A DNA stretch of 64,000 nt from Candidatus Vecturithrix granuli. Lineage in GTDB: Bacteria; Moduliflexota; Moduliflexia; Moduliflexales; Moduliflexaceae. The stretch lies in NCBI GenBank assembly GCA_000739535.1, contig DF820480.1, positions 12,948 through 76,947 of the forward strand, read 5' to 3'. A program made the translations under genes and the position numbers. The notes beneath the pieces were generated by a model, which saw nothing but the letters and a program-made list of their open reading frames with translations, did not search any database and was not told the DNA's origin. Shown piece after piece: positions 34,951-42,929 of the stretch (the first letter of the stretch is position 1; each line of letters starts with the position of its first letter).

Positions 34951-35709
34951 ATGACAGAGGAGAATTATACATTGAAAGAACTGTCCGTTAAAAAAAGGCC
35001 GTTGGTGCAGAAAATATTGGTGATTGGCGCAATTCTGCTGCTGGTGATCCTGTTTTATGCGTTTGATCTTGGGCAATATTTTTCCCTTGAGTACGTCAAG
35101 GCGTCGCAAGCGCGCTTTGCCCTGGCCTATCAAGCTCAGCCCGCGCTGGTCATTGCGACCTATATGGGCATTTATATTCTCATGGCCGCGTTGTCGCTGC
35201 CGGGCGCTGCGGTTATGACGTTGCTCGGCGGCGCGCTTTTTGGTCGTCTGATTGGCACGGTCGCGGTGTCGTTTGCCAGTACAATCGGGGCGACCCTGGC
35301 CTACCTGGTATCCCGTTTCCTCTTGCGCGACTGGGTGCAAAGCAAGGTTGGCAAACGTTTACAGCCAATCAATGAGGGGGTTGAAAGAGAAGGCGCGTTC
35401 TACCTGTTTACGATGCGATTGATTCCGGCCTTTCCTTTCTGGCTGATCAATCTGGCGATGGGGCTGACCAAAATGCCGTTGTGGAGCTTCTATTGGGTCT
35501 CGCAAATCGGGATGCTGCCCGGCACGTTCGTATATGTGAACGCCGGCACGGAATTAGCCCGGATCGACTCACTGAAAGGCATTCTCAACCCGACCTTGAT
35601 TATTTCATTCGTCATTTTGGGCCTGTTTCCGCTGATCGTAAAAAAATTATTGTCCCTGTATAAACGGCCTGAACAACATAGACATAATTTCGATGATTCC
35701 ACAGGCTGA
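34951..35709 (+). CDS. TVP38/TMEM64 (SNARE-associated/DedA superfamily) membrane protein, first copy
   Basis: 252 residues with a GGGAGGA ribosome-binding site. A hydrophobic segment lies at about 22-43, another at 68-90, and more towards the C terminus (about 150-170, 185-205 and 215-235). The family core is visible: LSLPGAAVMTLLGGALFG followed by GATLAYLVSRFLLRDWV and RLIPAFPFWLINLAMGLTK. These proteins sit in the inner membrane and are thought to act in lipid scrambling or small-molecule transport; the role here is unknown. A second, different member is at 39240. The flavoprotein 76 bp downstream is a frequent neighbour of this family. Confidence 0.9.
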   Translation: MTEENYTLKELSVKKRPLVQKILVIGAILLLVILFYAFDLGQYFSLEYVKASQARFALAYQAQPALVIATYMGIYILMAALSLPGAAVMTLLGGALFGRLIGTVAVSFASTIGATLAYLVSRFLLRDWVQSKVGKRLQPINEGVEREGAFYLFTMRLIPAFPFWLINLAMGLTKMPLWSFYWVSQIGMLPGTFVYVNAGTELARIDSLKGILNPTLIISFVILGLFPLIVKKLLSLYKRPEQHRHNFDDSTG

Positions 35710-35785
35710 AACTATCCCGTTTATACTGAAATATGGCGTGGCTTGAGCGCATCTCACGCCGATTAAACACACAAGGGAGGTTCTC

Positions 35786-37246
35786 ATGGCAACGTATGAC
35801 TTTGATATTGGAATTCTGGGCGGCGGCTCCGCAGGGTTGACTATTGCGGCCGGGTCAGCTATGTTAGGCGCGAAAACTTTGTTGATTGAAAAAGAAGCGC
35901 ACCTGGGCGGAGATTGTCTGCACTATGGCTGTGTACCGAGCAAAACCTTGATTAAAACCGCGCATGTCTATCATCTGATGAAACAGGCGCAAAAATTCGG
36001 CTTGCCGGCCGTGCAGCTCACGCCGGTTGACTACAAAGAGGTCGCTAAACGGATTCAATCGGTGATTGCCGTCATCCAAAAACACGATTCCGCGGAACGC
36101 TTTTGCAAACTCGGCGCACGGGTTGAATTCGGCGCGGCTCGCTTTGTTGACCCGCATGTCGTCCGGATGGATGGGCAGACATTTTCCGCGAAGAATTGGG
36201 TCATCGCCACCGGCTCGTCGCCGGCCATGCCGAACATCGAGGGATTGGCGAACACGCCGCATCTGACGAACCGCGACATCTTTTCCCTCGATCATCTGCC
36301 GGAGTCGTTGATCGTCATCGGCGGCGGTCCGATCGGGATTGAAATGGCGCAAGCCTTTGCCCGCCTGGGCAGCCGCGTAACGGTGATTCAGCATGGCGGT
36401 CAAATTTTGAGCAAAGAAGACAAGGACATGGCGGATCTCGTGCTGCAAGCCTTGCAGCGCGAAGGCGTGACGGTCCATTTGAACGCCGAGATTCTGCGAA
36501 CGCAGGACCTCGGGAACAGCCGCGAAGTCGTGATCAAAACCGGCGGCCAGGAATTCGCCCTTCAGAGTGAGATGCTGCTGGCAGCCGCCGGACGCAACCT
36601 CAACCTCGCAGAGTTAGGGTTAGAATCCATTGACGTCGAGTTTGACCGGCGCGGCCTGAAATTAGACGCGCGCCTGCGCAGCGTCACGCAGCCGCATATT
36701 TACGGCGCCGGCGATGTGACCGGGCAATATCTGTTCACGCACGCCGCGGGCTACGAAGGCGGCATCGTGATTCGCAACGCTATTTTTCATTTACCGTCCA
36801 AAGTGGATTATACCAATCTGCCCTGGTGTACCTATACCGACCCGGAACTGGCGAGTATTGGCATGAATGAAAAAGGGGCGCAAGCGGCAGGCATAACATA
36901 CTCCGTCTGGACCGAGCCGTTTCGGAGCAATGACCGCAGTCTGGCCGAAGGGGAAGAAGTAGGACTGATCAAGCTGGTATTAGACGAAAAAGAGCGTCCG
37001 TTGGGCGTGCAGATTCTCGGCCCCCACGCCGGGGAACTGGTTAGTGAATGGGTGGCGATCATGAACGGCAAGGCCAAGCTTTCTACCATGGCCTCTGCCG
37101 TGCACCCCTATCCGACCCTGGGAGAGATCAATAAGCGCGTGATCGGCAATCTCTTTGCCGGCAAAGTCTATTCAGACAAAGTCAAAAAAGGCTTGAAATT
37201 CTTTTTCAACCTGCGCGGCCGCGCCTGCGGCGCAGAAGACGCCTGA
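35786..37246 (+). CDS. FAD-dependent pyridine nucleotide-disulfide oxidoreductase (Lpd/MerA-like)
   Basis: 486 residues with a GGGAGG ribosome-binding site. The FAD-binding GGGSAGLTIA motif is near residue 11. The redox-active disulfide is GGDCLHYGCVPSK (Cys residues near 45 and 50). The NAD(P)-binding GGGPIGIEMA is near residue 175, and YGAGDVTGQ gives the second FAD contact near 310. The C-terminal dimer domain has AVHPYPTLGEINKR, with His where Lpd has its catalytic base. It lacks the N-terminal heavy-metal domain and the C-terminal vicinal cysteines of mercuric reductase, so mercury reduction should not be assumed. It is placed between a TVP38 protein and a TIGR04283 glycosyltransferase, a common arrangement in this cluster type. 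Confidence 0.92.
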   Translation: MATYDFDIGILGGGSAGLTIAAGSAMLGAKTLLIEKEAHLGGDCLHYGCVPSKTLIKTAHVYHLMKQAQKFGLPAVQLTPVDYKEVAKRIQSVIAVIQKHDSAERFCKLGARVEFGAARFVDPHVVRMDGQTFSAKNWVIATGSSPAMPNIEGLANTPHLTNRDIFSLDHLPESLIVIGGGPIGIEMAQAFARLGSRVTVIQHGGQILSKEDKDMADLVLQALQREGVTVHLNAEILRTQDLGNSREVVIKTGGQEFALQSEMLLAAAGRNLNLAELGLESIDVEFDRRGLKLDARLRSVTQPHIYGAGDVTGQYLFTHAAGYEGGIVIRNAIFHLPSKVDYTNLPWCTYTDPELASIGMNEKGAQAAGITYSVWTEPFRSNDRSLAEGEEVGLIKLVLDEKERPLGVQILGPHAGELVSEWVAIMNGKAKLSTMASAVHPYPTLGEINKRVIGNLFAGKVYSDKVKKGLKFFFNLRGRACGAEDA

Positions 37247-37247
37247 A

Positions 37248-37277
37248 CAGGAGTGCGACGCGGTCGTCGCACTCCTG
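37248..37277. repeat. REP-like palindrome, GGAGTGCGACG family
   Basis: Perfect 13-bp arms (CAGGAGTGCGACG and its complement) separated by CGGT, starting two bases after the stop of the flavoprotein gene. Related copies are at 37578-37600, 37606-37679 and 40719-40740, and degenerate forms lie near 41819 and 41869. Together with the next copies it flanks a RAYT transposase remnant. Confidence 0.85.
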
Positions 37278-37294
37278 AGAAAGAAATCAAGACT

Positions 37295-37579
37295 ATGATG
37301 AAGCAACACCCACACACGCCGAAACATTTGTTTTTGGATGATACGCCCTATTTCATCACTGCTGCGATTTATCAGAAACGTCGCTTGATGGCAGCGAAGA
37401 CATTTCTCTTGTATAATCCCGTCAAACACGGCTATGTGAGCGATCTACGGAACTATGTCACATCCAATTTTCACGAAGCCTTTAAGGCGTTTGGGCGAGA
37501 CGGTTTAGCCGAACAATTCAGGACATATTCCGAGTATAAAACTTTACGTATCACAGAAGCCTTAGACGACGACTTTTAG
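37295..37579 (+). pseudogene. Deleted REP-associated tyrosine transposase (RAYT) gene
   Basis: 94 residues from the ATG at 37295. The N terminus (HTPKHLFLDDTPYFITAAIY) and C-terminal part (YNPVKHGYVSDLRN, then FRTYSEYKTLRI) are both recognisable RAYT (Y1 transposase, IS200-like) sequence. They are joined directly after RRLMAAKTFLL: the central domain with the MPNHVH-type metal-binding histidines, about 60-80 residues, is gone. The frame stays open, so a short protein could still be made, but it cannot be an active transposase. The gene is bracketed by GGAGTGCGACG palindromes, the REP-type partner these enzymes mobilise, so this is the relic of a transposase-plus-REP unit inserted into the biosynthetic cluster. 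Confidence 0.75.
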
Positions 37580-37679
37580 GAGTGCGACGCGGTCGTCGCC
37601 AAGGACTCAGGAGTGCGACGCGGTCGTCGCATCGCTGCACAGCAGCGACTAGCAGCGACGACCGCGTCGCACTCCTGAG
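37578..37679. repeat. REP-like palindrome pair, GGAGTGCGACG family
   Basis: One single copy (37578-37600) is followed by a large palindrome with perfect 25-bp arms at 37606-37630 and 37655-37679; the loop contains a secondary GCTGCACAGCAGC repeat. The right arm ends nine bases before the ATG of the next gene. The paired, inverted layout is that of a REPIN. Confidence 0.88.
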
Positions 37680-37687
37680 TGTTCCGA

Positions 37688-38422
37688 ATGTTCGCGGTGT
37701 ATCCATTTTCTTGCATTATTCCGGCTCTGCACGAAGCCGAAGGCATCAATGCCTGTTTGGAGCGTTTGTTCCGCCATGTCACGCCGGATATATGCGAAGT
37801 GATTGTGGTAGATGGCGATGCTGAGGGGAGTACGATCCGGCAGATTACGTATCCTAACGTCGTCACGTTTTGCGCGCTGCGCGGACGCGGCGCGCAGATG
37901 AACGCCGGCGCGCGGCAGGCGCGCGGCGAACGCCTGATTTTTCTCCACGCCGATACCGTGCTGCCTGCCAACGCCCTGGTATTGGTTCAAGAGACGTTGG
38001 CCAAGCCGGATTTTGTCGCGGGGGCTTTTACGCTGCGCTTCGACAGTCCGCGCATGGCGTTCAGACTGATTGAACTGGCCGCGTCGTGGAGGTATCGTTT
38101 CACCCGACTGCCTTACGGCGATCAGGCGATTTTTATGACGAGGGCTTACTTCTGGAAAATTGGCGGGTTTGCCGAGATTCCGTTGATGGAAGACCTCGAC
38201 CTGATGCGGCGCACCAAAAGGCGCGGCGACCGGATCTGCATTCTGCCGGACGCCGTCACCACCTCGGCGCGGCGTTGGGAGCAGGAAGGCGTCCTGTATT
38301 GCGTGTTGCGCTCCTGGATCCTAGCATCATTGTTTTGCGCGGGCGTGTCGCCGCGAACACTGTCCCGCTATTATCGCGTCTGGCGCGTCGGCGCGCATCA
38401 CCACACGGAGGAACCGGTATGA
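37688..38422 (+). CDS. TIGR04283-type glycosyltransferase (GT-A), arsenosugar-cluster family
   Basis: 244 residues from the ATG at 37688; a GTG at 37679 in frame lies in the palindrome and is less likely. No ribosome-binding site is visible, because the repeat ends just upstream. Family-2-like fold: SCIIPALHEAEGI at the N terminus, EVIVVDGDAEG with a nucleotide-binding Asp, RGRGAQMNAGARQARGERLIFLHADT with the DxD-like HAD motif, and PYGDQAIFM with LMEDLDLMRR as the acceptor-side motifs. These match TIGR04283 closely. The next gene starts inside its stop codon (ATGA). Substrate unknown; it pairs with the DUF2064 protein at 33778. Confidence 0.9.
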   Translation: MFAVYPFSCIIPALHEAEGINACLERLFRHVTPDICEVIVVDGDAEGSTIRQITYPNVVTFCALRGRGAQMNAGARQARGERLIFLHADTVLPANALVLVQETLAKPDFVAGAFTLRFDSPRMAFRLIELAASWRYRFTRLPYGDQAIFMTRAYFWKIGGFAEIPLMEDLDLMRRTKRRGDRICILPDAVTTSARRWEQEGVLYCVLRSWILASLFCAGVSPRTLSRYYRVWRVGAHHHTEEPV

Positions 38423-39243
38423 CGACCTGGATCATCCACCATGAAGCGATCTTACGCCTGGGGGCGTTTGCGGTGATGCTCGGCTTGTTGACCGTCGGGG
38501 AGCTTCTGACCCCGCGCCGTCCGTTAACCGCGTCGAAAGCGGTGCGCTGGTATAGCAATCTTGGTTTGGTATTTGTCAACAGTCTGACGCTGCGCTGGAG
38601 TTTTCCGATCCTGGCGGTCGGATTTGCCAGCCTGGCGCAGGAACGCCAGTGGGGACTGTTCAATAATATTGCGGCGCCAACAGCCGTGCGCATCATCGCA
38701 TCATTGCTTGTGTTGGATTGCGCGATTTATTTGCAGCACGTCATGTTTCACGCCGTGCCGCTGCTGTGGCGTCTGCACCGGATGCACCATACGGATCTGG
38801 ATTATGACCTGACCACCGGTTTGCGGTTTCATCCCGTTGAGATTATGCTGTCAATGGGGATCAAAATCGGCGTGGTGGCCGTGCTTGGCCCTCCGGCTGT
38901 CGCGGTAGTGCTCTTCGAAATCATCCTGAACCTGACGGCCATGTTCAACCACAGCAATATCATGCTGCCCCTGCATGTTGACCGTATGTTGCGCTGGTTT
39001 CTGGTCACGCCGGACATGCACCGCGTTCATCACTCGGTCATTCACAAGGAATCCGACAGCAATTTCGGGTTTAGCGTGCCCTGGTGGGATTATCTGTTCG
39101 GCACCTATCGCGCCCAGCCCCAACAAGGACATGCGGACATGACGATTGGACTGAAGGAATTTCGCGACCCCAAATATCTGCACCTTGTCTGGCTGTTCGT
39201 ACAGCCCTTTTTACGTGCAGAGAAAAGTATAACTACGAAATGA
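38419..39243 (+). CDS. Sterol desaturase/fatty acid hydroxylase family membrane protein
   Basis: 274 residues from the ATG overlapping the previous stop. The open frame extends to 38086, but that part is the glycosyltransferase gene read out of frame. Membrane segments lie at about 8-25, 42-60, 80-100 and 148-175. The diiron histidine clusters are clear: HVMFH, HRMHHTD, then HSN and HRVHHSVIH followed by NFGFSVPWWDYLFGTY, the standard C-terminal motif. The family hydroxylates or desaturates lipids using oxygen, which sits oddly beside a strictly anaerobic glycyl radical enzyme. It is coupled by ATGA to the next gene. Confidence 0.92.
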   Translation: MTTWIIHHEAILRLGAFAVMLGLLTVGELLTPRRPLTASKAVRWYSNLGLVFVNSLTLRWSFPILAVGFASLAQERQWGLFNNIAAPTAVRIIASLLVLDCAIYLQHVMFHAVPLLWRLHRMHHTDLDYDLTTGLRFHPVEIMLSMGIKIGVVAVLGPPAVAVVLFEIILNLTAMFNHSNIMLPLHVDRMLRWFLVTPDMHRVHHSVIHKESDSNFGFSVPWWDYLFGTYRAQPQQGHADMTIGLKEFRDPKYLHLVWLFVQPFLRAEKSITTK

Positions 39244-39989
39244 CGAAAAATACTCTGAGGATTAACCGCGTCCTGAAGCGAATAGGCGCAGAGTTGCAAA
39301 GCACCCGCGCGCGCCTTGCATTAGGGGCGGCGATCGTTATCGGACTGATTGCCGCGTATTGGATACTCAAAGCGACCGGGACATTAGACGAAATCTGTGA
39401 CTGTCAGACGCTGCACGCTCACATTGTCCATCTTGGCGTGTTTGGTCCGCTGGCTATTATCGGGCTGATGGCGGCCGCCATTGTGGTCAGCCCCATTCCG
39501 AGCGCGCCGATTGCTATTGCGTCCGGTCTGGCCTACGGACATATCTGGGGTACGCTCTACATCGTCATCGGAGCCGAAATCGGCGCGATCACGGCATTTT
39601 CGATTGGCCGGATGGTTGGGTATGACATCTTACACCGATGGTTTGGCGAGCGATTGTCTATGGGATTACTCGGTTCGCAATGGAGTTTGATGTTAATCGT
39701 GCTGCTCGGACGGCTGCTCCCCTTTATCTCGTTCGACATTCTCAGCTATGCCGCCGGCCTGACGCCCCTGCGTTTTTGGCGCTTTGCGCTGGTGACGCTG
39801 CTGGGTGTCATTCCCGTCAGCTTTTTGCTGGCGCATTTTGGCGAAGAATTCGGCTCGACGGACATGACGCGCATGACCGTCGCCGTGTTAGCCCTCGGCG
39901 GCGTCACGCTGATTCCCGTTGTCGTGAAGTGGCTGCGCATCCGCCGCAAACGGGATCAGGGCATCAACGAGAAGAATTCTCAACAATAG
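39240..39989 (+). CDS. TVP38/TMEM64 family membrane protein, second copy
   Basis: 249 residues from the ATG overlapping the hydroxylase stop; the upstream extension of the frame is a shadow of that gene. Hydrophobic segments lie at about 25-42, 62-85, 95-130, 155-180 and 185-205. Family motifs: VVSPIPSAPIAIASGLAYGH, then GAEIGAITAFSIGRMVGYD and RLLPFISFDILSYAAGLTP. It differs clearly from the first copy at 34951, so the two are not a recent duplication. The chain 37688-38419-39240 is translationally coupled, suggesting the three proteins are made together. Confidence 0.9.
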   Translation: MTKNTLRINRVLKRIGAELQSTRARLALGAAIVIGLIAAYWILKATGTLDEICDCQTLHAHIVHLGVFGPLAIIGLMAAAIVVSPIPSAPIAIASGLAYGHIWGTLYIVIGAEIGAITAFSIGRMVGYDILHRWFGERLSMGLLGSQWSLMLIVLLGRLLPFISFDILSYAAGLTPLRFWRFALVTLLGVIPVSFLLAHFGEEFGSTDMTRMTVAVLALGGVTLIPVVVKWLRIRRKRDQGINEKNSQQ

Positions 39990-40003
39990 AAAGGAGATGT
40001 TTC

Positions 40004-40693
40004 ATGCTAATTCCTCAGGGAGAAATCCTCAAGACTCGGTCGAATCCTTTCAGGCATTCAAAAAATCATTTTCTTATGGCTCGCGCAGCGACCTGAATTT
40101 TAAATTTTGGGCCGGCCTGCCAGACGAAGAGGCCGGACAATTTTTTCAAGAACTGTTATGGAAATTAGGCGATGCGGCCGATGACGGCGCGTTTGGCCGG
40201 CTGCTGGATCTGATGTACGCCTGGCAAGTACGCGGTTATGCCGGCGAAAGTACGTGGAACTATGACGACGGCCCGTTTACGCCGTTGGGCAAGCCACTGA
40301 AGAAAGCGCGGCTGGCATTGTTGACGTCCAGCGGTCATTTTGTCGAAGGCGACGATCCGCAGCCATTTGGGGTACCCAATATGTCGCAAGACGAAGCCAT
40401 GGCGCGCATCGGAGAGTTTTTGAAGCAGAATCCCACGCTTTCGGTGATTCCCGCGACAACTCCGAACGACCGGCTGCGCGTGAGGCACGGCGGCTACGAT
40501 ATCCGCGGCGCGCAGCGCGACCCGAATGTGGCGCTTCCGCTTGAACGCCTGCGAGAAATCCAACAGGAAGGACTGGTTGGAGAATTGGCGCCGGACGCGG
40601 CAGCGCGAAACGCTGATGGCCGCCTTTGAATTGCTGGAACAGGCCGGCCAGGGTGAAACCATTCGCTATTTGCCAGGAACGTATCGCCCATAA
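40004..40693 (+). pseudogene. Frameshifted glycine/sarcosine/betaine reductase selenoprotein-B-like gene
   Basis: An AAAGGAGATG ribosome-binding site favours the ATG at 40004, whose frame reads MLIPQGEILKTRSNPFR and stops at 40096. The main body is in the neighbouring frame (open from 39997): FKFWAGLPDEEAGQFFQELL, then LALLTSSGHFVEGDDPQPFG, the signature of the selenoprotein-B-like family seen in such clusters. After EGLVGELAPD the frame changes again, and RETLMAAFELLEQAGQG ends in YLPGTYRP at 40693. The segment that carries the UxxCxxC-type redox motif in this family is missing. I read this as two frameshifts plus an internal deletion. A 210-residue product from 39997 remains formally possible. 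Confidence 0.65.
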
Positions 40694-40810
40694 CAGGGTA
40701 AATCTGTTAGGTTCTCTCAGGAGTGCGACGCGGTCGTCGTATCAGAAATGCCGCTGCGACGACCTGGATGCTTTTCATGGTGAAAAATTCTTGAGAACGT
40801 AACAGCCCTG
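40694..40810. repeat. Composite palindromic element, CTGTTAAGTTCT family, copy 2
   Basis: The left end (CTGTTAGGTTCTC, 40704-40716) and right end (GAGAACGTAACAGCCCTG, 40793-40810) are inverted and match the ends of the element at 28711. The interior holds a half copy of the GGAGTGCGACG REP-like repeat (40719-40740), an example of one repeat family lying inside another. Confidence 0.7.
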
Positions 40811-40854
40811 CCCGTTTACGGGGGGAATGAGGGGGATATTGCGTAAGTCCTGTT

Positions 40855-40914
40855 AAAATTCCTAACGGACACAAGAACCCAATGGAGATTGTTCTTGTAT
40901 CCGTTGGGAGTTTT
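40855..40914. repeat. Palindrome with about 24-bp arms upstream of the DUF547 gene
   Basis: Arms at 40855-40878 and 40891-40914 (core AACGGACACAAGAAC and its near-complement) are separated by 12 bp. Together with the element before it, this fills the 259-bp gap 40694-40952, where I see no gene. It may act as a leader hairpin or terminator; no T-run follows. Confidence 0.65.
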
Positions 40915-40952
40915 GCAGAAGATTACTAATCTACAACGAGAAGGAGAACACT

Positions 40953-41711
40953 ATGCGAGTTTTACGATTCGTGACAACATGCGCCATATTCGTGTTTGGC
41001 GTGTTCCTGCTTGTGAGCAGTTCAAGCAGTCAGGCGGAAACGATTGTGGACAACGCAATTTATGCGGAGTTGCTTGAAAAATATTTGCAGGATGGGGTCG
41101 TCAATTATGAGGGCTTGAAAACCGAAGAGACGCGCCTGGATCAGTATCTCGCCCTTCTGGATCAAACCGATCCTGACGCATTGGCGCGGAACGAGCAGTT
41201 TGCCTTCTATATGAACGCCTACAATGCCTATACCCTCAAACTGATTGTTGAGCATTATCCGGTGAAATCCATCAAGGATATCGGCGGCCTGTTCAAAAGT
41301 CCCTGGAAGATCAAATTCTGCAAGGTGGGCGGGGAAACCCTGACGCTGGACGATATTGAACATAATATCCTCCGTCCGCGCTTTCAGGATGCGCGGGTGC
41401 ATTTTGCCATTAATTGCGCGGCTAAAGACTGCCCGCCGCTGATCTCAGTTCCCTATCAGGGGGCGATGCTGGATCAGCAATTAGACGCCAACACGCGGGC
41501 GTTTCTCAACAACCCCGCCAAAACCTATCTGGACGGCGATACCCTGTGGGTGTCGAGCATTTTCAAGTGGTTTGGCGAAGATTTTAACAAAGATCCCTTG
41601 AGTTTTGTCTTGACGTATGCAGAGGGGGATTTTAAACAACGTTTAGAGGACGCCAAAGATCGGATCAAGGTCAAATACCTGAAGTACGACTGGTCGTTGA
41701 ATGGCCAATAA
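40953..41711 (+). CDS. DUF547 domain periplasmic protein
   Basis: 252 residues with an AGAAGGAGA ribosome-binding site. The Sec signal peptide covers residues about 1-28, ending SSSSSQAE. The mature part is the DUF547 domain: VNYEGLK near residue 50, NEQFAFYMNAYNAYTLKLI near 87-105, the FHxINCAxxxCPPL pattern seen as VHFAINCAAKDCPPL near 150, and the closing ISSxFxWFxxDF pattern seen as VSSIFKWFGEDF. The paired cysteines and histidine recall thiol-protease or transglutaminase folds, but no activity is established. It is a standard member of TVP38/TIGR04283 gene clusters and closes this one. Confidence 0.93.
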   Translation: MRVLRFVTTCAIFVFGVFLLVSSSSSQAETIVDNAIYAELLEKYLQDGVVNYEGLKTEETRLDQYLALLDQTDPDALARNEQFAFYMNAYNAYTLKLIVEHYPVKSIKDIGGLFKSPWKIKFCKVGGETLTLDDIEHNILRPRFQDARVHFAINCAAKDCPPLISVPYQGAMLDQQLDANTRAFLNNPAKTYLDGDTLWVSSIFKWFGEDFNKDPLSFVLTYAEGDFKQRLEDAKDRIKVKYLKYDWSLNGQ

Positions 41712-41767
41712 TTGAGAAAAGAGCATGATTCTTGCGTCTATATCAATTCCAGTAGTTTCACAGGAGT

Positions 41768-41797
41768 CGTATATGTGAACAGCCTTGTTCACATACG
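41768..41797. repeat. Short hairpin after the DUF547 gene
   Basis: GTATATGTGAACA at 41769-41781 pairs with TGTTCACATACG at 41786-41797 around a 4-nt loop. No T-run follows, so it is not a canonical intrinsic terminator. Degenerate GGAGTGC-type repeat fragments follow at about 41819-41890, up to the truncated transporter gene. Confidence 0.5.
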
Positions 41798-41889
41798 CAC
41801 GGGATGAGAATCAACGTCAGGAGTGCAAAAGGATCACGCGAAGCACTCGGTGTCATGCACAAATTTTTAGGAGTGTGATGAGGTCATCG

Positions 41890-42140
41890 CAAAATGGACT
41901 GCTCTTCGGCCCCTTTGCCGATTTGCTGCCAAATCAAACATTGGTGAATTGGGAACGGGCATCCGTGAAAAACGATTTTGGCGAGCCGGTAGAAGGAATG
42001 GAATCGCCGTATGGCCGCGCCCAGGTTGTTTTCGCCTACGATACAGCCCGGCTGTCTGCGCCGCCCAAAACGATGGGTGAATTATTCGATTGGATTCGTC
42101 AGTATCCGGGGAAATTCGCCTATCCGGCTCCACCAGATTT
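41890..42140 (+). pseudogene. Internal fragment of a YnjB-like ABC substrate-binding protein gene
   Basis: About 84 residues, QNGLLFGPFADLLPNQTLVN through PGKFAYPAPPDF, closely follow the central part of the YnjB family of periplasmic binding proteins (PAPPDFTGSAF is the usual continuation). The N-terminal half and signal peptide are missing; the sequence begins directly after a degenerate GGAGTG repeat. At about 42140 it runs straight into ATPase sequence in another frame, so the C-terminal half, the permease and the N-terminal part of the ATPase have been lost in one or more deletions. Confidence 0.65.
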
Positions 42141-42929
42141 CAGCTGTTCCCGTTTTTGAACGTCGAACAAAACGTGGTGTTCGGCCTGCGGATGCGTGGA
42201 CGCCTCGGGCGGCAGGAGTGGCAGCGCGTCAATGACATGCTGGAACTTGTCTAACTGACCGGGCTGAATCGCCGTAAAGTCCATGAACTCTCGGGCGGAC
42301 AACAGCAGCGGGTCAGCCTGGCTCGCGCCCTTGTGCTGCAACCCGCCGTGCTGCTGCTCGATGAGCCGTTGAGCAATTTAGACGCCGCGCTCCGGCAGCA
42401 GATGCGCGAACTCATCAAATCCATTCAGGCGCAGATTCGCATGACTATGCTGTTTGTCACCCACGACCAGACCGAGGCCCTGACGCTTTCGCATCGAGTA
42501 AGCGTGCTGTTGGATGGGCGTTTGCGTCAAATCGGCGCGCCACAGCAGGTCTTTTACGAACCGGTTGATACGGAGGTCGCACGATTTTTCGGCGGCTGTA
42601 ACTTTTTCAGCGGACGCTTCGAAAATGGCCGGTTTCATTCCGACATCGGCGCGTTTGAATTGACGCAGCTTCCCGGCGTGAACGGTCACGCGCTCACGGC
42701 AACAATCCGGCCTGAGGATATTGTGATTGCCGAACAACGCGGACAAGGAATCGAAGCCATTGTGCAGGGCGTCAGTTTTGAAGGAAGCGCAACCCGGCTG
42801 CGCGTCGAGATTCAAGGGCAATCCTGGTGTGTATTAAGCAATTCCCCCGGATTTTCCATTGGACAGCCCGTATGTCTGCGCTTTCCGCCAGAAAAAATCC
42901 GCATTTTTACAGGAGGTTCTTCAACATGA
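42141..42929 (+). pseudogene. Truncated ABC transporter ATPase gene (YnjD/PotA-like) lacking Walker A
   Basis: Reading from CAG at 42141: QLFPFLNVEQNVVFGL (Q-loop region), an in-frame TAA at about 42252, then LSGGQQQRVSLARAL (signature) and LLLDEPLSNLD (Walker B), FVTHDQTEALTL (switch His) and a C-terminal TOBE-like regulatory domain. The Walker A loop is absent, so ATP could not be bound normally. An open frame from a GTG at 42333 (198 residues) could still be translated and is coupled to the next gene (its TGA overlaps that ATG). The wreck suggests the transporter once fed the hydrolase and kinase that follow. Confidence 0.8.

Noticed and set aside
35864-36478. 204-codon minus-strand open frame
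   Set aside because: It lies wholly inside the flavoprotein gene and has no family-like sequence or ribosome-binding site.
35786-37246. Mercuric reductase (merA)
   Set aside because: No N-terminal metal-binding domain and no C-terminal vicinal cysteines; only the general disulfide oxidoreductase fold is supported.
38256-38696. 146-codon minus-strand open frame
   Set aside because: It is antisense to two coupled genes with clear family motifs.
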